Positions 24,681-33,580 of a stretch of DNA of 64,000 nucleotides are shown here, piece after piece. Under the pieces are notes generated by a model, which ran no database searches, was not told where the DNA came from, and was given only the letters and a program-made list of their open reading frames with translations. Source of the DNA: Bradyrhizobium sp. 186 (GTDB lineage Bacteria > Pseudomonadota > Alphaproteobacteria > Rhizobiales > Xanthobacteraceae); assembly GCF_023101685.1 (NCBI RefSeq), contig NZ_CP082164.1, positions 6,262,001 through 6,326,000 on the forward strand. The letters are read 5' to 3'. Position 1 is the stretch's first letter, and every line of letters begins with the position of its first letter. The translations under genes were made by a program, and so were the position numbers.

Positions 24681-24989
24681 CTACAATACCACCTTGCGCA
24701 GGAAGGTGCGCTCCTCTGCGAGGATGAATTTGTGTTCCTCCGCAAAGTGAAAATTCGCGATGCCTTCGGCGTCCTGCCGCAACCGCGCGCGATAGGCCTC
24801 GTAGGCGGCGAGGCTCTCGAAGGTGATCAGCGCAGACGCGATGTTGTTGGTGCCCTCATGCGGCATGAAATAGCCGATCAGGTCGCCGCCGCATTTCGGG
24901 ATGATGGTGAGCCAGCGCTTCGAATATTCCTCGAACTGCGCGCGCTTGAACGGATCGAGCTGGTAGCGGATGAAGACGGTGATGGACAT
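24681..24989 (-). CDS. NIPSNAP-family protein
   Basis: 102 residues from the ATG of [20 protein letters not shown]. The dimeric alpha-beta barrel pattern includes [40 protein letters not shown] and ends [17 protein letters not shown] proteins have no agreed biochemical function. It lies upstream of the ABM-domain gene in the same direction, and is divergent from the ArsR-type regulator across a gap that holds a repeat element. Confidence 0.85.
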   Translation of the reverse strand: MSITVFIRYQLDPFKRAQFEEYSKRWLTIIPKCGGDLIGYFMPHEGTNNIASALITFESLAAYEAYRARLRQDAEGIANFHFAEEHKFILAEERTFLRKVVL

Positions 24990-25012
24990 GATTGGCTCCT
25001 GACGTTTTCTCT

Positions 25013-25134
25013 CCGTCATTGCGAGCCACCGGGTCCGCGCGAAGCGCGGCCCAATGACAGGCTCCGCGAAGCAATCCAGCGTACCCCCGCGGAGGCATAC
25101 GGGATTGCTTCGTCGCTCCGCTCCACGCAATGAC
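25013..25134. repeat. palindromic intergenic repeat, related to family C, copy 3
   Basis: CCGTCATTGCGAGCC ... CGCGAAGCGCGG ... GCAATCCAG ... GGATTGCTTCGTCGC ... GCAATGACG gives several nested inverted repeats. It occupies most of the 206-base space between the divergent NIPSNAP and ArsR-type genes. Confidence 0.75.
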
Positions 25135-25195
25135 GACGTGGTGATAGATAGACTACGACCTTGCCCGACCGCGATGCTTCGGCTACCATCGAAGC

Positions 25196-25894
25196 ATGAA
25201 ATCAGGTCCCGACATTGCCATGGTTGCCGCGCTGGTCGGCGATCCAGCCCGCGCCAACATGCTCACCGCGCTGATGAACGGCCGCGCGCTGACCGCGAGC
25301 GAGCTGGCGCAAGAGGCCGGCATCACGCCGCAGACCGCGAGCTCGCATCTCTCGAAGCTCGAGGCCGGTGGTCTCATCGAGCCCGAGAAACAGGGCCGGC
25401 ACCGCTATTACCGTCTCACCGACGATGACGTCGCCGGCGTGCTCGAAGGCCTTGCGGGCCTTGCCGCGCGGACCGGCCATATGCGCGTACGCACCGGGCC
25501 GAAGGATCCGGCGCTGCGGCGCGCGCGCATCTGTTACGATCATCTCGCCGGCGATCTCGGCGTGCAGATGCTCGACACCATGCGCAACCAGCGGCTCGTC
25601 AGGCACAAGAAGCAGGACATCGAGCTGACGCCGGACGGCGAGCGCTTTCTGGCGGAGCATTTGCAGATCTCGCCCGACATGCTCGCCCATCCGCGCCGCC
25701 CGGTGTGCAAGGCCTGCCTCGACTGGAGCGAGCGGCGCCACCATCTCGCGGGCACGCTGGGTGCCGCCATGATGCAGCGCTTCACCGAATTGAAATGGGC
25801 CGCCCGCGACGCCACGCCCGGCAGCCGCGTGGTGAACTTTACCCGCACCGGCGAGAAGCAGTTTGCCGCGCTGTTCGGCCACGAGCGGGAGTAG
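25196..25894 (+). CDS. ArsR-family transcriptional regulator with C-terminal extension
   Basis: 232 residues. Winged helix at about 10-85: [60 protein letters not shown]. The extra C-terminal domain (about 95-232) has [20 protein letters not shown], a Cys-x2-Cys pair that could sense metal or redox. It is divergent from the NIPSNAP/ABM pair, a natural target, though the repeat between them leaves only about 60 bases of its own upstream sequence free. Confidence 0.88.
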   Translation: MKSGPDIAMVAALVGDPARANMLTALMNGRALTASELAQEAGITPQTASSHLSKLEAGGLIEPEKQGRHRYYRLTDDDVAGVLEGLAGLAARTGHMRVRTGPKDPALRRARICYDHLAGDLGVQMLDTMRNQRLVRHKKQDIELTPDGERFLAEHLQISPDMLAHPRRPVCKACLDWSERRHHLAGTLGAAMMQRFTELKWAARDATPGSRVVNFTRTGEKQFAALFGHERE

Positions 25895-25943
25895 TCACGC
25901 AAATCGCGTGAGAGCACACAATCGCGTGTGAACGAGTACCGTC

Positions 25944-26032
25944 GTCGTGGCCGGGCTTGACCCGGCCATCCACGTCTTTAGTGCAGTTCGCGCTCAACCA
26001 CGTGGATGCCCGGGACAAGCCCGGGCATGACG
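25944..26032. repeat. intergenic repeat, family B copy 1
   Basis: CGTCGTGGCCGGGCTTGACC then CGGCCATCCACG ... CGTGGATGCCCGGGACAAGC then CCGGGCATGACGG: two hairpin arms whose outer parts pair. On translation it gives the LDRGIQ/GLVPGIH-type peptides often misannotated in rhizobia. Confidence 0.85.
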
Positions 26033-26073
26033 GAGGTCGTGTCTGCCAACTTCAACATCACCCTGAGACCTCC

Positions 26074-27081
26074 ATGAACCGCATCCTTCCGGCAGCCCTC
26101 GCCGCCGCCCTCCTCGCCGCTCCCCTCGCCTCCCACGCCGCCGACACCGCGCCACGCGAGCCCTACGGCATCGCGCTCGAAGGCTTTGCCTATCCCTATC
26201 CCGTACACTTGCTGCCGGTCGTCAACGACGGCGAACAGCTCAGCATGGCTTATATGGACGTTGCGTCGGCGCAGCCGAACGGCCGTACGATCGTGCTGTT
26301 GCACGGACGCAATTTTCCGTCGAGCTACTGGGCGCCCGTCATCAAGATGCTCAGCGAGGCCGGCTACCGCGTCGTGGTGCCGGACCAGATCGGCTTCGGC
26401 AAATCCTCCAAGCCGCAGGGCGAGCTGCATTTCGACACGCTGGCGCGCAACACCATCGCGCTGCTCGATCATCTCAAGATCGACAAGGCCGAGATCATCG
26501 CGCATTCGCTCGGCGGCATGTTAGGGGTGCGCATTGCCCGCGCCTATCCCGACCGTGTCGCCCATCTGGTGCTGACCGCGCCGATCGGGCTCGAGGACTA
26601 CCGGCTCTACGTGCCGCCGACGCCGACCGAGAAGATCATCGAGGCGGAGGACAAGCTCACCGCCGACGGCTATCGCAAGCAGCTCCAGACCAATTACGCG
26701 ATCAAGCTGCCGAGCGAGGCGATCACACCGTTCATCGACGCCCGTTTCAACATCAAGGGCAGTCCGGATTATCCGCGCTGGCTGCGCGCCTTCGTCAGCT
26801 CCGGCCAGATGATCTACCGCGAGCCGGTCGCGCACGAGGTCGCGCTTGTTTCCGAGCCCACGCTGTTCATCATGGGCGCCGACGACCACAACGCGCCGGG
26901 ACGGCCGAACGCACCGGAGGCGCTGCGCGCAAAAATGGGACAGAACGCCGAGCTCGCGAAGGCGCTTGCCGCGAAGATGCCGAATGCACGGGCCGAGGTG
27001 ATCCCGGACACCGGGCATCTCGTCTTCCTGGAGGCACCGGAGAAGTACAAGGAGTTGGTGCTGGGCTTTCTCGGCCGCTAG
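26074..27081 (+). CDS. secreted alpha/beta hydrolase
   Basis: 335 residues from the ATG of MNRILPAALAAALLAAPLA; a longer reading would run through the repeat before it. Signal peptide about 1-22 (SHA-ADT). Hydrolase fold: oxyanion-hole HGRNFPSSYW, DQIGFGKSSKP, nucleophile elbow AHSLGGM (Ser145), DRVAHLVLTAP, and the C-terminal DTGHLVFLEAPEKY with the catalytic His. A periplasmic esterase or related enzyme; substrate unknown. Confidence 0.92.
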   Translation: MNRILPAALAAALLAAPLASHAADTAPREPYGIALEGFAYPYPVHLLPVVNDGEQLSMAYMDVASAQPNGRTIVLLHGRNFPSSYWAPVIKMLSEAGYRVVVPDQIGFGKSSKPQGELHFDTLARNTIALLDHLKIDKAEIIAHSLGGMLGVRIARAYPDRVAHLVLTAPIGLEDYRLYVPPTPTEKIIEAEDKLTADGYRKQLQTNYAIKLPSEAITPFIDARFNIKGSPDYPRWLRAFVSSGQMIYREPVAHEVALVSEPTLFIMGADDHNAPGRPNAPEALRAKMGQNAELAKALAAKMPNARAEVIPDTGHLVFLEAPEKYKELVLGFLGR

Positions 27082-27237
27082 CGACGCCTGCGTGTCGCCT
27101 CAGACGGCATGCGGCGGGATGTTCATGCCGCATTCAGGTGATGATCGGCAGGGTTAGGTTGCGACGTGTCGGCACGTTTCTCCCCCAAATTTAACGTGTC
27201 GAATCGTGTCTTTTGATTCATTGTGCGCCGCAAGCGC

Positions 27238-27289
27238 CCTGCCCCCAAGACCTGTCCCCAAGACCTGCCCCCAAGACCTGCCCCCAAGG
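27238..27289. repeat. 13-bp tandem repeat, four units
   Basis: CCTGCCCCCAAGA is repeated four times in a row (second unit with T for C, last unit ending AAGG). It lies 18 bases before the ATG of the next gene, so it is in the leader and could alter expression if the copy number changes. Confidence 0.85.
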
Positions 27290-27306
27290 ACAAGAAGGAA
27301 GATCAA

Positions 27307-27555
27307 ATGAAATATCTGTTCGCCGCCGCGATGCTTGCCAGCGCGGTCGTTGGTTTCAGCGAGGCGGCCAGCGCCGCCCAAGGCTGCGGCCCCGGCTGGT
27401 ATCGCGGCCCCTATGGCGGCTGCCGCCCGATGCGCGGTGCGGTCGTACGCCCGGGTCCGATCGTGGTTGCGCCGGCCCCTGTCGTCGTCGTGCCGCGCGC
27501 GCGCGTCTGCCCCTATGGCTTCCGCTGGTACGCCGGCCGCTGCCGCCCGTTCTGA
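27307..27555 (+). CDS. small secreted Gly/Cys/Arg-rich protein
   Basis: 82 residues from the ATG of MKYLFAAAMLASAVVGFSEA (signal peptide, cut near ASA), preceded by AAGGAAG; the 84-base in-frame leader upstream would be the tandem repeat. Mature part: QGCGPGWYRGPYGGCRPM, Val/Pro-rich VVVAPAPVVVV-type stretch, and CPYGFRWYAGRCRPF. Four cysteines in two GC-x-R loops suggest disulfides. Common exported family in Bradyrhizobium, role unknown. Confidence 0.8.
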   Translation: MKYLFAAAMLASAVVGFSEAASAAQGCGPGWYRGPYGGCRPMRGAVVRPGPIVVAPAPVVVVPRARVCPYGFRWYAGRCRPF

Positions 27556-27578
27556 TCTCGTCTTTTCGCATTGCGAAG

Positions 27579-27617
27579 TGGCCGCGCGGCATTGGCTGGC
27601 GCGGCCATTTTCTTTTT
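27579..27617 (+). terminator. rho-independent terminator
   Basis: TGGCCGCGC ... GCGCGGCCA with an 11-base loop, followed by TTTTCTTTTT. Ends the small secreted-protein transcript. Confidence 0.85.
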
Positions 27618-27716
27618 GAGCGCCTGCAATGCTTCGTCCGCATCGTCCTGCGGCCGCTCCGAATCAAAACGGGGAGCGCAACTGCGATCCCCGTCCAGGC
27701 CTCGATCGACGAGCGG

Positions 27717-28010
27717 TTACCAGTAGCGGCGATGCCAGCGCCGGCGGCGCCAGCCCCAATGACGGTGGCGCCAGCCCCAGTGACGGCGATGCCAATGACC
27801 GCGGCCGCGCCAGTGCACCTGCTCGGGCTTCAGCTGCGCGGCTTCCTCGCTGGTGGTGACTGCGGGATGCACATCTGCATCCGGCAGCGGCATCCCGGCC
27901 GGACCGCCGATGGTCTGCGGTGACAGCGGCACGGCTTGTGCGGCGGTTGCGAAGGCGGCGGCGCCCGCCGTCACACCCAGTGCGAGTTTCAAAAAGTTCC
28001 GGCGCTCCAT
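27717..28010 (-). CDS. small Tat-exported His/Trp/Arg-rich protein
   Basis: 97 residues. N-terminus MERRNFLKLALGVTAGAAAF is a twin-arginine signal with a hydrophobic core and cut near AQA. The mature part ends in a run such as HWRGRGHWHRRHWGWRHRHW, dense in His, Trp and Arg, plausibly metal- or polyanion-binding. It faces, and converges with, the small secreted-protein gene on the plus strand. Bradyrhizobium carries several proteins of this kind, role unknown. Confidence 0.75.
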   Translation of the reverse strand: MERRNFLKLALGVTAGAAAFATAAQAVPLSPQTIGGPAGMPLPDADVHPAVTTSEEAAQLKPEQVHWRGRGHWHRRHWGWRHRHWGWRRRRWHRRYW

Positions 28011-28122
28011 GACATTTTTCCTCTGGGATCATCGTGCCAGTGATGCAGAGCGAAGTGTCGGAGCCACGACATGAACTGCGGCTGAACGTTCAGGTTCATT
28101 GCAATCGTGACAGGGAGGGCCA

Positions 28123-28206
28123 GTAGCCCGGATGGAGCGAAGCGCAATCCGGGGTCTAGCATTTCGTGCAAAGGTCCCGGATTACGCTGCGCTCCATCCG
28201 GGCTAC
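28123..28206. repeat. palindromic intergenic repeat, family A copy 2
   Basis: GTAGCCCGGATGGAGCGAAG ... ATTACGCTGCGCTCCATCCG followed by GGCTAC. Same element as 16951-17027; it separates the Tat-type small protein from the EthD-like gene. Confidence 0.88.
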
Positions 28207-28214
28207 GATCGCAT

Positions 28215-28529
28215 CTACTTCGCAAATTCCTGTGCCAGCACCAGCGTCTCGCGCGTGCGCGTCACCTCGGGCCAGTCGCGATTGAAATCCGCCACGAGCT
28301 GCTTCAGCGCATCGCCCTTCAGCATGGCCTCGAGCTTGGCCACGTCATCGAACCGGTACATCGCCTGATGCAGCGAGGGATCATCCAGGCTCCAGAACCG
28401 CCACGCCTTGCTGACGCCAAATGCCTTCACCGCGTCGGGCACATGTTCGGTCTCGTACCATTCGTCGAAGGCGGCGCGCTTGCCGGCATCGGTGACGGTG
28501 GCGCGGACGACGAAGAAGGCGGCGGGCAT
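28215..28529 (-). CDS. ferredoxin-fold (EthD/NIPSNAP-like) small protein
   Basis: 104 residues from the ATG of MPAAFFVVRATVTDAGKRAA. The pattern ...FDEWYETEHVPDAVKAFGVS, RFWSLDDPSLHQAMYRFDDV resembles the EthD/ABM dimeric alpha-beta barrel fold, where the Glu-His-Val-Pro stretch is characteristic. No signal peptide. Divergent from the glutathione transferase gene. Activity unknown. Confidence 0.75.
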   Translation of the reverse strand: MPAAFFVVRATVTDAGKRAAFDEWYETEHVPDAVKAFGVSKAWRFWSLDDPSLHQAMYRFDDVAKLEAMLKGDALKQLVADFNRDWPEVTRTRETLVLAQEFAK

Positions 28530-28702
28530 CGGGTTTCCTCCTGTTGTTTGGCGGCAGCATAGCCGGTTATAGATGCGGCAACAAAAAGCCCGCGCGACGG
28601 AACATTGGAATCGCGCGAGCCTGCGGTGAAAAAAGCTCTCATCGATGTCGGAACGCGCGCCGTTCGCTCGTCCTTGGATTGAACAGCACACGGAGACGCC
28701 GC

Positions 28703-29359
28703 ATGCCCGACCTCACCCTCACCACGTTCGATTGGGTTCCCGAAATGCCGCGCGGCTTTGTGCGCGATCTTCGTGTGCGCTGGGCCCTGGAAGAGGCCAC
28801 CTTGCCCTATCGCGTTGCGAGCGTGCCATTCGGCGATCGCAGCGCCGCGCATTTCGCGCACCAACCGTTCGGCCAGGTGCCGTGGCTGACCGAAGGCGAC
28901 ATCTCGATCTTCGAGAGCGGCGCGATCCTGCTCCATTTGGGCGAACGCAGCGCGGCGCTGATGCCCGCCGATCCGAGCGGCCGCAGCGAGGCGATCAAGT
29001 GGGTGTTCGCCGCGCTCAATTCGGTGGAGATGGCGAGCCTGCCCTGGTCCATGTTCAAATTCATCGGCGACGCCGGCGGCACGCCGGGAGCGAAGTTTCT
29101 CGACGAGTTCCTCCAGATTCGCCTCAAGTACCTCGAGCCGGTGCTGGCCGGCCGCGAATGGCTGGTGGGGTCGTTCTCCGTCGCCGACATCCTGATGTCG
29201 GATGTGCTGCGTCCCGTCGATCGCTTCGACGGGCTGGCGGCACATCCGGCCTGCCGCGACTATGTCGCGCGCGCCACGGCCCGCCCGGCCTTCGTCAAGG
29301 CCCACGCAGACCAGATGGTGCATTTCGCTGCGGCAGACGCGGCACGCGCCGGAGCGTGA
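28703..29359 (+). CDS. glutathione S-transferase family protein
   Basis: 218 residues from the ATG of MPDLTLTTFDWVPEMPRGFV, with GGAGACGCCGC before it. Thioredoxin-like N-terminal domain (about 1-80) with GQVPWLTEGDISIFESGAIL, the cis-Pro and Glu-Ser motif that binds glutathione, and an all-helical C-terminal domain with REWLVGSFSVADILMSDVLR. Cytoplasmic conjugating or isomerising enzyme; substrate unknown. An insertion sequence begins 29 bases after its stop. Confidence 0.93.
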   Translation: MPDLTLTTFDWVPEMPRGFVRDLRVRWALEEATLPYRVASVPFGDRSAAHFAHQPFGQVPWLTEGDISIFESGAILLHLGERSAALMPADPSGRSEAIKWVFAALNSVEMASLPWSMFKFIGDAGGTPGAKFLDEFLQIRLKYLEPVLAGREWLVGSFSVADILMSDVLRPVDRFDGLAAHPACRDYVARATARPAFVKAHADQMVHFAAADAARAGA

Positions 29360-29388
29360 CGAGCCGCACATAATTAACCCGGTGTTAG

Positions 29389-31326
29389 CCCGAACTTCCC
29401 CTTGAGTAGCGACGTAAGCATTTGAGCTGGCGTGTAATTCCAGCGGGCGTGACGGCGCGTCTGCCTACATTATGGGGCGATAGGAATGCCGAGCCGATTG
29501 AAGACGTCTTGTTGTAGTGGGGTTGGACTTGTGAGCATAGCGGCCGGGGCGTCCTGACCGATGCGAACGATGTTGCGTGTGAGCGTGGCGAGATCCTGCA
29601 ACAGCGTTCGAAAGCTGTGCACGGGCCGGCCATCGTGGGTGTGCTTGCGATTAGCCTTGGTTCTGGCCGCGGCCGAGACTCTGGCCTTGGCGACGGGCGA
29701 GACGCGCGCGGCGTCGGCGGCCTCGCGGTCGTGATCGTCGAACAGGATCGGGGCCAGCGCGCGGCGCATGTGCCAGACGATGTAATAAGCGAGCATGCAG
29801 AGGAAGACGTGGGCGCGCACGCGGCCAGCGAGGCGATGGTGGATCGGGCGCACCTCCAGTTCGACGGTCTTGATGGTGCGGAAGGCGCGTTCGACCTGGG
29901 CCAGGCTCTTGTAGGCACGCACCGTGGCGGCGGTGTCGAGGTTCTCGGCCGGCACGTTGGTCCGTAGCACATAGAAGCCGTCGAGCGACGCTTCGTTGGC
30001 GATGGCATCCTCGATCCGACTGAAGTCGAACGAAGTGTCGGTGATGGCGAGGTGGAAGTGCTTGGCCATCTTACGCTTGCCCAGCACGGCGCCGACCTTC
30101 AGACCGATCTCATCCTCGCCGCGCAAGGGGTTGCGCTGACGCTGCACGGCGGCCTTGACGCGGGCGAGATCCTTCTCGGTCGCCGCCAGCAACTCGCCGC
30201 GCTTGCGCCGACGCTCGTCGGCCAGATCCGGGTTGCGGCACACGATCAGGCGCTCGCCGGGGAAGTCGGGGGACGTGATCTCGGCCATATCGCGATCGTC
30301 GAACAGCGACAATTGCAGCGGGCCGCCGTCCTCGGCGAGCTTGCGGATCGCCGGCGCCCGCAGAGCGGTGATCCAATCGAGCCCGGCCGGCATCAGATCG
30401 GCTTCGATACGGGCGCTGGTGATCATGCCGCGATCGCCGACCAGTACCACACGCGACAGCTTGAAGCGGGCCTTCAGTTTGTCGACTTGCGCGGCCAGCG
30501 TGCTCGGGTCGGCGGTGTTACCTTCGAACACCTCCACCGCCACCGGGCAGCCGTCGGCGGCGCACAGCAAGCCGAACACGATCTGCAGCTTGTCGGAACG
30601 ACCGTCGCGGCTGTAACCATGCCGCGCCAATTCGCAATGTCGCCCCTCCAGATAGCTGGAGGTGAGATCGTAGAGCACCAGCGAGCCGTCATGCAGATGG
30701 CGCTTGGCGAGCGTCGCCTCGATCCCCGGTTGGGCCGTGCCGAGCAGGTCGAGCGCTTCGTAAAGCTCGTCCTCGTCGACGGCGCTGAGATCGAGCAGTT
30801 CGCCCAGCGAATGCGCCGCCGTCGCCTCGCTGAGCTGGCGCGCCGTGGCCAGCTTGGCGGCCGGTTCGATCACCCGTGCCACGATCAAGGCCAAAGCCAG
30901 CCTGGCCAACCGTCTGGGCTTGTCCGGGACAAGGCGATGCAGTCCGAGCTGGCGCGCCATGCCGAGCACCGCGGCCACGTGGCCGTGCGGCAGCGAGCGC
31001 TCGATCCGCAGTTGCTCGGCCGGCGAGACCAGCTCCTCGCCTTTCAGGACGCGGCGCAGCGCATCGATCTTCTCATCCGGCCAATGCGACAGGTTGGCCA
31101 GCGTGCGCGACTTGATCTTGTCGCCCTCGCGATAGCTCTCGCGCAACAGGATCGCGGGCGGTGAGTTGCGGTTGGGAATGCGGGCGACGAACATGCCGGA
31201 ATCGAATCACGGAAACCTGCCATTCGCAAGCCAAAAATCATCATTTACATGCCTACAAAATCAGCCCGATCCAAACTTCTCAAATCCTCTCAACGCTCTA
31301 ACAAAAATCCCGAGGGGAAGTTCGGG
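29389..31326 (-). mobile_element. insertion sequence, IS1634 family
   Basis: 1938 bases bounded by 14-base perfect inverted ends, CCCGAACTTCCCCT at 29389-29402 and AGGGGAAGTTCGGG at 31313-31326. TTAG lies directly outside both ends (29385-29388 and 31327-31330), consistent with target duplication. Joining the flanks gives a continuous intergenic sequence between the glutathione transferase gene and a 50-codon gene. One intact transposase fills the element, so it may be active. Confidence 0.88.
29470..31194 (-). CDS. IS1634-family DDE transposase
   Basis: 574 residues, uninterrupted. N-terminal MFVARIPNRNSPPAILLRES (family start pattern), ...ESYREGDKIKSRTLANLSHWP. The catalytic triad is visible as Asp176 (LVLYDLTSSYLEG), Asp254 (VVLVGDRGMITS) and Glu435 (KSLAQVERAFRTIK). 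It cuts and joins the element ends. Length and motifs are full, so the protein is predicted functional. The IS ends lie 81 and 132 bases away. Confidence 0.93.
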   Translation of the reverse strand: MFVARIPNRNSPPAILLRESYREGDKIKSRTLANLSHWPDEKIDALRRVLKGEELVSPAEQLRIERSLPHGHVAAVLGMARQLGLHRLVPDKPRRLARLALALIVARVIEPAAKLATARQLSEATAAHSLGELLDLSAVDEDELYEALDLLGTAQPGIEATLAKRHLHDGSLVLYDLTSSYLEGRHCELARHGYSRDGRSDKLQIVFGLLCAADGCPVAVEVFEGNTADPSTLAAQVDKLKARFKLSRVVLVGDRGMITSARIEADLMPAGLDWITALRAPAIRKLAEDGGPLQLSLFDDRDMAEITSPDFPGERLIVCRNPDLADERRRKRGELLAATEKDLARVKAAVQRQRNPLRGEDEIGLKVGAVLGKRKMAKHFHLAITDTSFDFSRIEDAIANEASLDGFYVLRTNVPAENLDTAATVRAYKSLAQVERAFRTIKTVELEVRPIHHRLAGRVRAHVFLCMLAYYIVWHMRRALAPILFDDHDREAADAARVSPVAKARVSAAARTKANRKHTHDGRPVHSFRTLLQDLATLTRNIVRIGQDAPAAMLTSPTPLQQDVFNRLGIPIAP

Positions 31327-31395
31327 TTAGCCATACGATCACCGCGGCCGGAACGAAGCAATTTGCCCCCAAATTATTCCGACGGAAGGTGACAC

Positions 31396-31548
31396 ATGGC
31401 CCGCATCGAATATCTCAAAGACCAAGTCGCCCGCGCCGAGCGGCTGGCGAAGGCGATCCTCGACCAGCAAACCGCGCAACGACTTCAAGCCTTCGCAGCC
31501 GAATGCCGCGCGGAGTTGCAGGTGCTGCCGCTCAGGACCGCGGCGTGA
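31396..31548 (+). CDS. 50-residue conserved-type small protein
   Basis: A frame with GGAAGGTGACAC before its ATG encodes MARIEYLKDQVARAERLAKA, then ILDQQTAQRLQAF... and ends QVLPLRTAA. Amphipathic helices throughout, no signal peptide. Proteins of this size and pattern are common in Bradyrhizobium; function unknown. It was left intact just beyond the right end of the insertion sequence, though its promoter region may have been displaced by it. Confidence 0.7.
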   Translation: MARIEYLKDQVARAERLAKAILDQQTAQRLQAFAAECRAELQVLPLRTAA

Positions 31549-31576
31549 GACGTAGCGGCACTCGCCGAGCGCCGCG

Positions 31577-31924
31577 TCACACCAGCTTCATCGGCGCATC
31601 GGCAACCACGCGAAGGTCGATCCTGCTGATCAACGCCGAACGGCGCGCCTCCGCAACACTGATGGCGTCGTCCGTCTGCCGCAACGTGCTGACATTCGAT
31701 CCGAGCGAAACAATTCCGCCAAGCACCAGGGCGATTGATCCGAGCGCGGCGGTCTGACCTGTCCCCAACAAGCCGAGGATTGTGATCAGCAGCAGCGTGC
31801 CTCCGCCGCCGATGGCGATCTTGGAGGCCAAAATAAACTTCCGGCACCGTTCGGCGACCGCGGCCAACGCCTCGATCCGCGCTTCGATGTCTGAAATCTC
31901 GTCGGTCGTGTCGTCTTCGGTCAT
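31577..31924 (-). CDS. two-helix membrane hypothetical protein
   Basis: 115 residues. Acidic, helical N-terminus (MTEDDTTDEISDIEARIEAL) followed by two membrane helices at about 37-56 and 59-76 (IGGGGTLLLITILGLLGTG, ALGSIALVLGGIVSLGS) and a soluble tail. Likely a small inner-membrane protein with both ends in the cytoplasm. Not recognised further. Confidence 0.75.
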   Translation of the reverse strand: MTEDDTTDEISDIEARIEALAAVAERCRKFILASKIAIGGGGTLLLITILGLLGTGQTAALGSIALVLGGIVSLGSNVSTLRQTDDAISVAEARRSALISRIDLRVVADAPMKLV

Positions 31925-31968
31925 TGGAGATCAAACGTGCCCGGCGCGACAGGTTCTAGCTCTAGCCA

Positions 31969-32041
31969 GTAGCCCGCATGAGCGAAGCGACATGCGGGGT
32001 TTTTGGCGAAACCCGGATGTCGCTGCGCTCATCCGGGCTAC
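31969..32041. repeat. palindromic intergenic repeat, family A copy 3
   Basis: GTAGCCCGCATGAGCGAAGC ... GCTGCGCTCATCCGGGCTAC. Fills most of the space between the small membrane protein start and the carboxylase stop. Confidence 0.88.
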
Positions 32042-32047
32042 AAGGCC

Positions 32048-33580
32048 TCACAACGGCAAATTGTCGTGCTTCTTCGCCGGCGTTTCCACCTTCTTGTCCT
32101 TCAGCATCGACAGCGCCCGCGCGATCCGCTTCCGGGTCGAGTGCGGCATGATGACGTCGTCGATGTAGCCGCGCTCCGCCGCGATGAAGGGGGACAGGAA
32201 GCGGTCCTCGTATTCCTTGGTGCGGGCGGCGATCTTGTCGGGGTCGCCGATGTCGGCGCGGAAGATGATCTCGACCGCGCCCTTGGCGCCCATCACAGCG
32301 ATCTGCGCGGTCGGCCAGGCGTAGTTCATGTCGGCGCCGATTTCCTTGGAGGCCATGACGTCGAAGGCGCCGCCATAGGCCTTGCGGGTGATGATCGTCA
32401 CCAGCGGCACCGTGCACTGCGAGTAGGCGAACAGCAGCTTTGCGCCGTGCTTGATCAGGCCGCCATATTCCTGCGCGGTGCCCGGCAGGAAGCCCGGCAC
32501 GTCGACGAAAGTGACGATCGGGATGTTGAAGGCATCACAAAAGCGAACAAAGCGCGCGGCTTTGCGCGAGGCGTCGCTGTCGAGCACGCCGGCCAGCACC
32601 ATCGGCTGGTTGGCGACGAAGCCGACGGTGCGGCCGGCGATGCGGCCAAAGCCGGTGACGATGTTCTTGGCAAAAGCGTCCGCGATCTCGAAGAAGTCGC
32701 CCTCGTCCACGACCTTGAGGATCAATTCCTTCATGTCGTAGGGCTTGTTCGGATTGTCGGGGATCAGCGTGTCCAAGGACATATCGACGCGGCCGATGTC
32801 GTCGAAACTCGGCCATTCCGGCACGCCGTCGGTGTTGTTGGACGGTAGGAAGTCAATCAGGCGCCGCATCTGCAACAGCGTCTCGACGTCATTCTCGAAG
32901 GCGCCGTCGGCGATCGAGGAGCGCGTGGCGTGCACGGAGGCGCCGCCCAGCTCTTCGGCAGTGACCACCTCGTTGGTGACGGTCTTCACCACGTCGGGGC
33001 CGGTGACGAACATGTAGCTGGTGTTCTTCACCATGAAGATGAAGTCGGTCATCGCCGGCGAATAGACGTCGCCGCCGGCGCAGGGGCCCATGATCACGGA
33101 GATCTGCGGAATCACGCCGGAGGCGAGCACGTTGCGGCGGAACACGTAGGAATAGCCGGCAAGCGCCGCGACGCCTTCCTGGATGCGCGCGCCGCCCGCG
33201 TCATAGAGGCCGATGATGGGCGCCCTCGCCTTCATCGCCATGTCCTGGAGCTTTGTAATCTTCAGCGCGTGGGTCTCGGACAGCGAGCCGCCGAACACGG
33301 TGAAATCCTTGGCGAACACAAACGTCTTGCGGCCGTTGACGGTGCCCCAGCCGGTGACGACGCCGTCGCCGGGCACCTTGTTCTTCTCCATGCCGAACTC
33401 GGTGGAGCGGTGCTCGACGAACATGTCGAATTCCTCGAACGATCCCTTGTCGAGCAAGAGCTCGATACGCTCGCGCGCGGTCAGCTTGCCGCGGGCGTGC
33501 TGCGCTTCGATGCGCTTCTCCCCGCCGCCGAGCTTTGCGCCGGCGCGACGTTCTTCAAGGGCGTCCAGAATGTGTTTCAT
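32048..33580 (-). CDS. pccB: propionyl-CoA carboxylase beta (carboxyl-transferase) subunit
   Basis: 510 residues, the usual length. N-terminal half: [40 protein letters not shown] (oxyanion loop), [21 protein letters not shown]-terminal half: [19 protein letters not shown] and [20 protein letters not shown]. It moves carboxyl from biotin to propionyl-CoA in the cytoplasm. The Asp in the [10 protein letters not shown] region, where substrate choice is often set, fits propionyl-CoA rather than acetyl-CoA. The biotin-carrying alpha subunit is not in the window, so the complex is encoded in parts. Confidence 0.93.
   Translation of the reverse strand: MKHILDALEERRAGAKLGGGEKRIEAQHARGKLTARERIELLLDKGSFEEFDMFVEHRSTEFGMEKNKVPGDGVVTGWGTVNGRKTFVFAKDFTVFGGSLSETHALKITKLQDMAMKARAPIIGLYDAGGARIQEGVAALAGYSYVFRRNVLASGVIPQISVIMGPCAGGDVYSPAMTDFIFMVKNTSYMFVTGPDVVKTVTNEVVTAEELGGASVHATRSSIADGAFENDVETLLQMRRLIDFLPSNNTDGVPEWPSFDDIGRVDMSLDTLIPDNPNKPYDMKELILKVVDEGDFFEIADAFAKNIVTGFGRIAGRTVGFVANQPMVLAGVLDSDASRKAARFVRFCDAFNIPIVTFVDVPGFLPGTAQEYGGLIKHGAKLLFAYSQCTVPLVTIITRKAYGGAFDVMASKEIGADMNYAWPTAQIAVMGAKGAVEIIFRADIGDPDKIAARTKEYEDRFLSPFIAAERGYIDDVIMPHSTRKRIARALSMLKDKKVETPAKKHDNLPL

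Noticed and set aside
27238..27289. Possible CRISPR-like repeat
   Set aside because: Units are adjacent with no spacers; a simple tandem repeat. No cas gene or true array was seen in the window.
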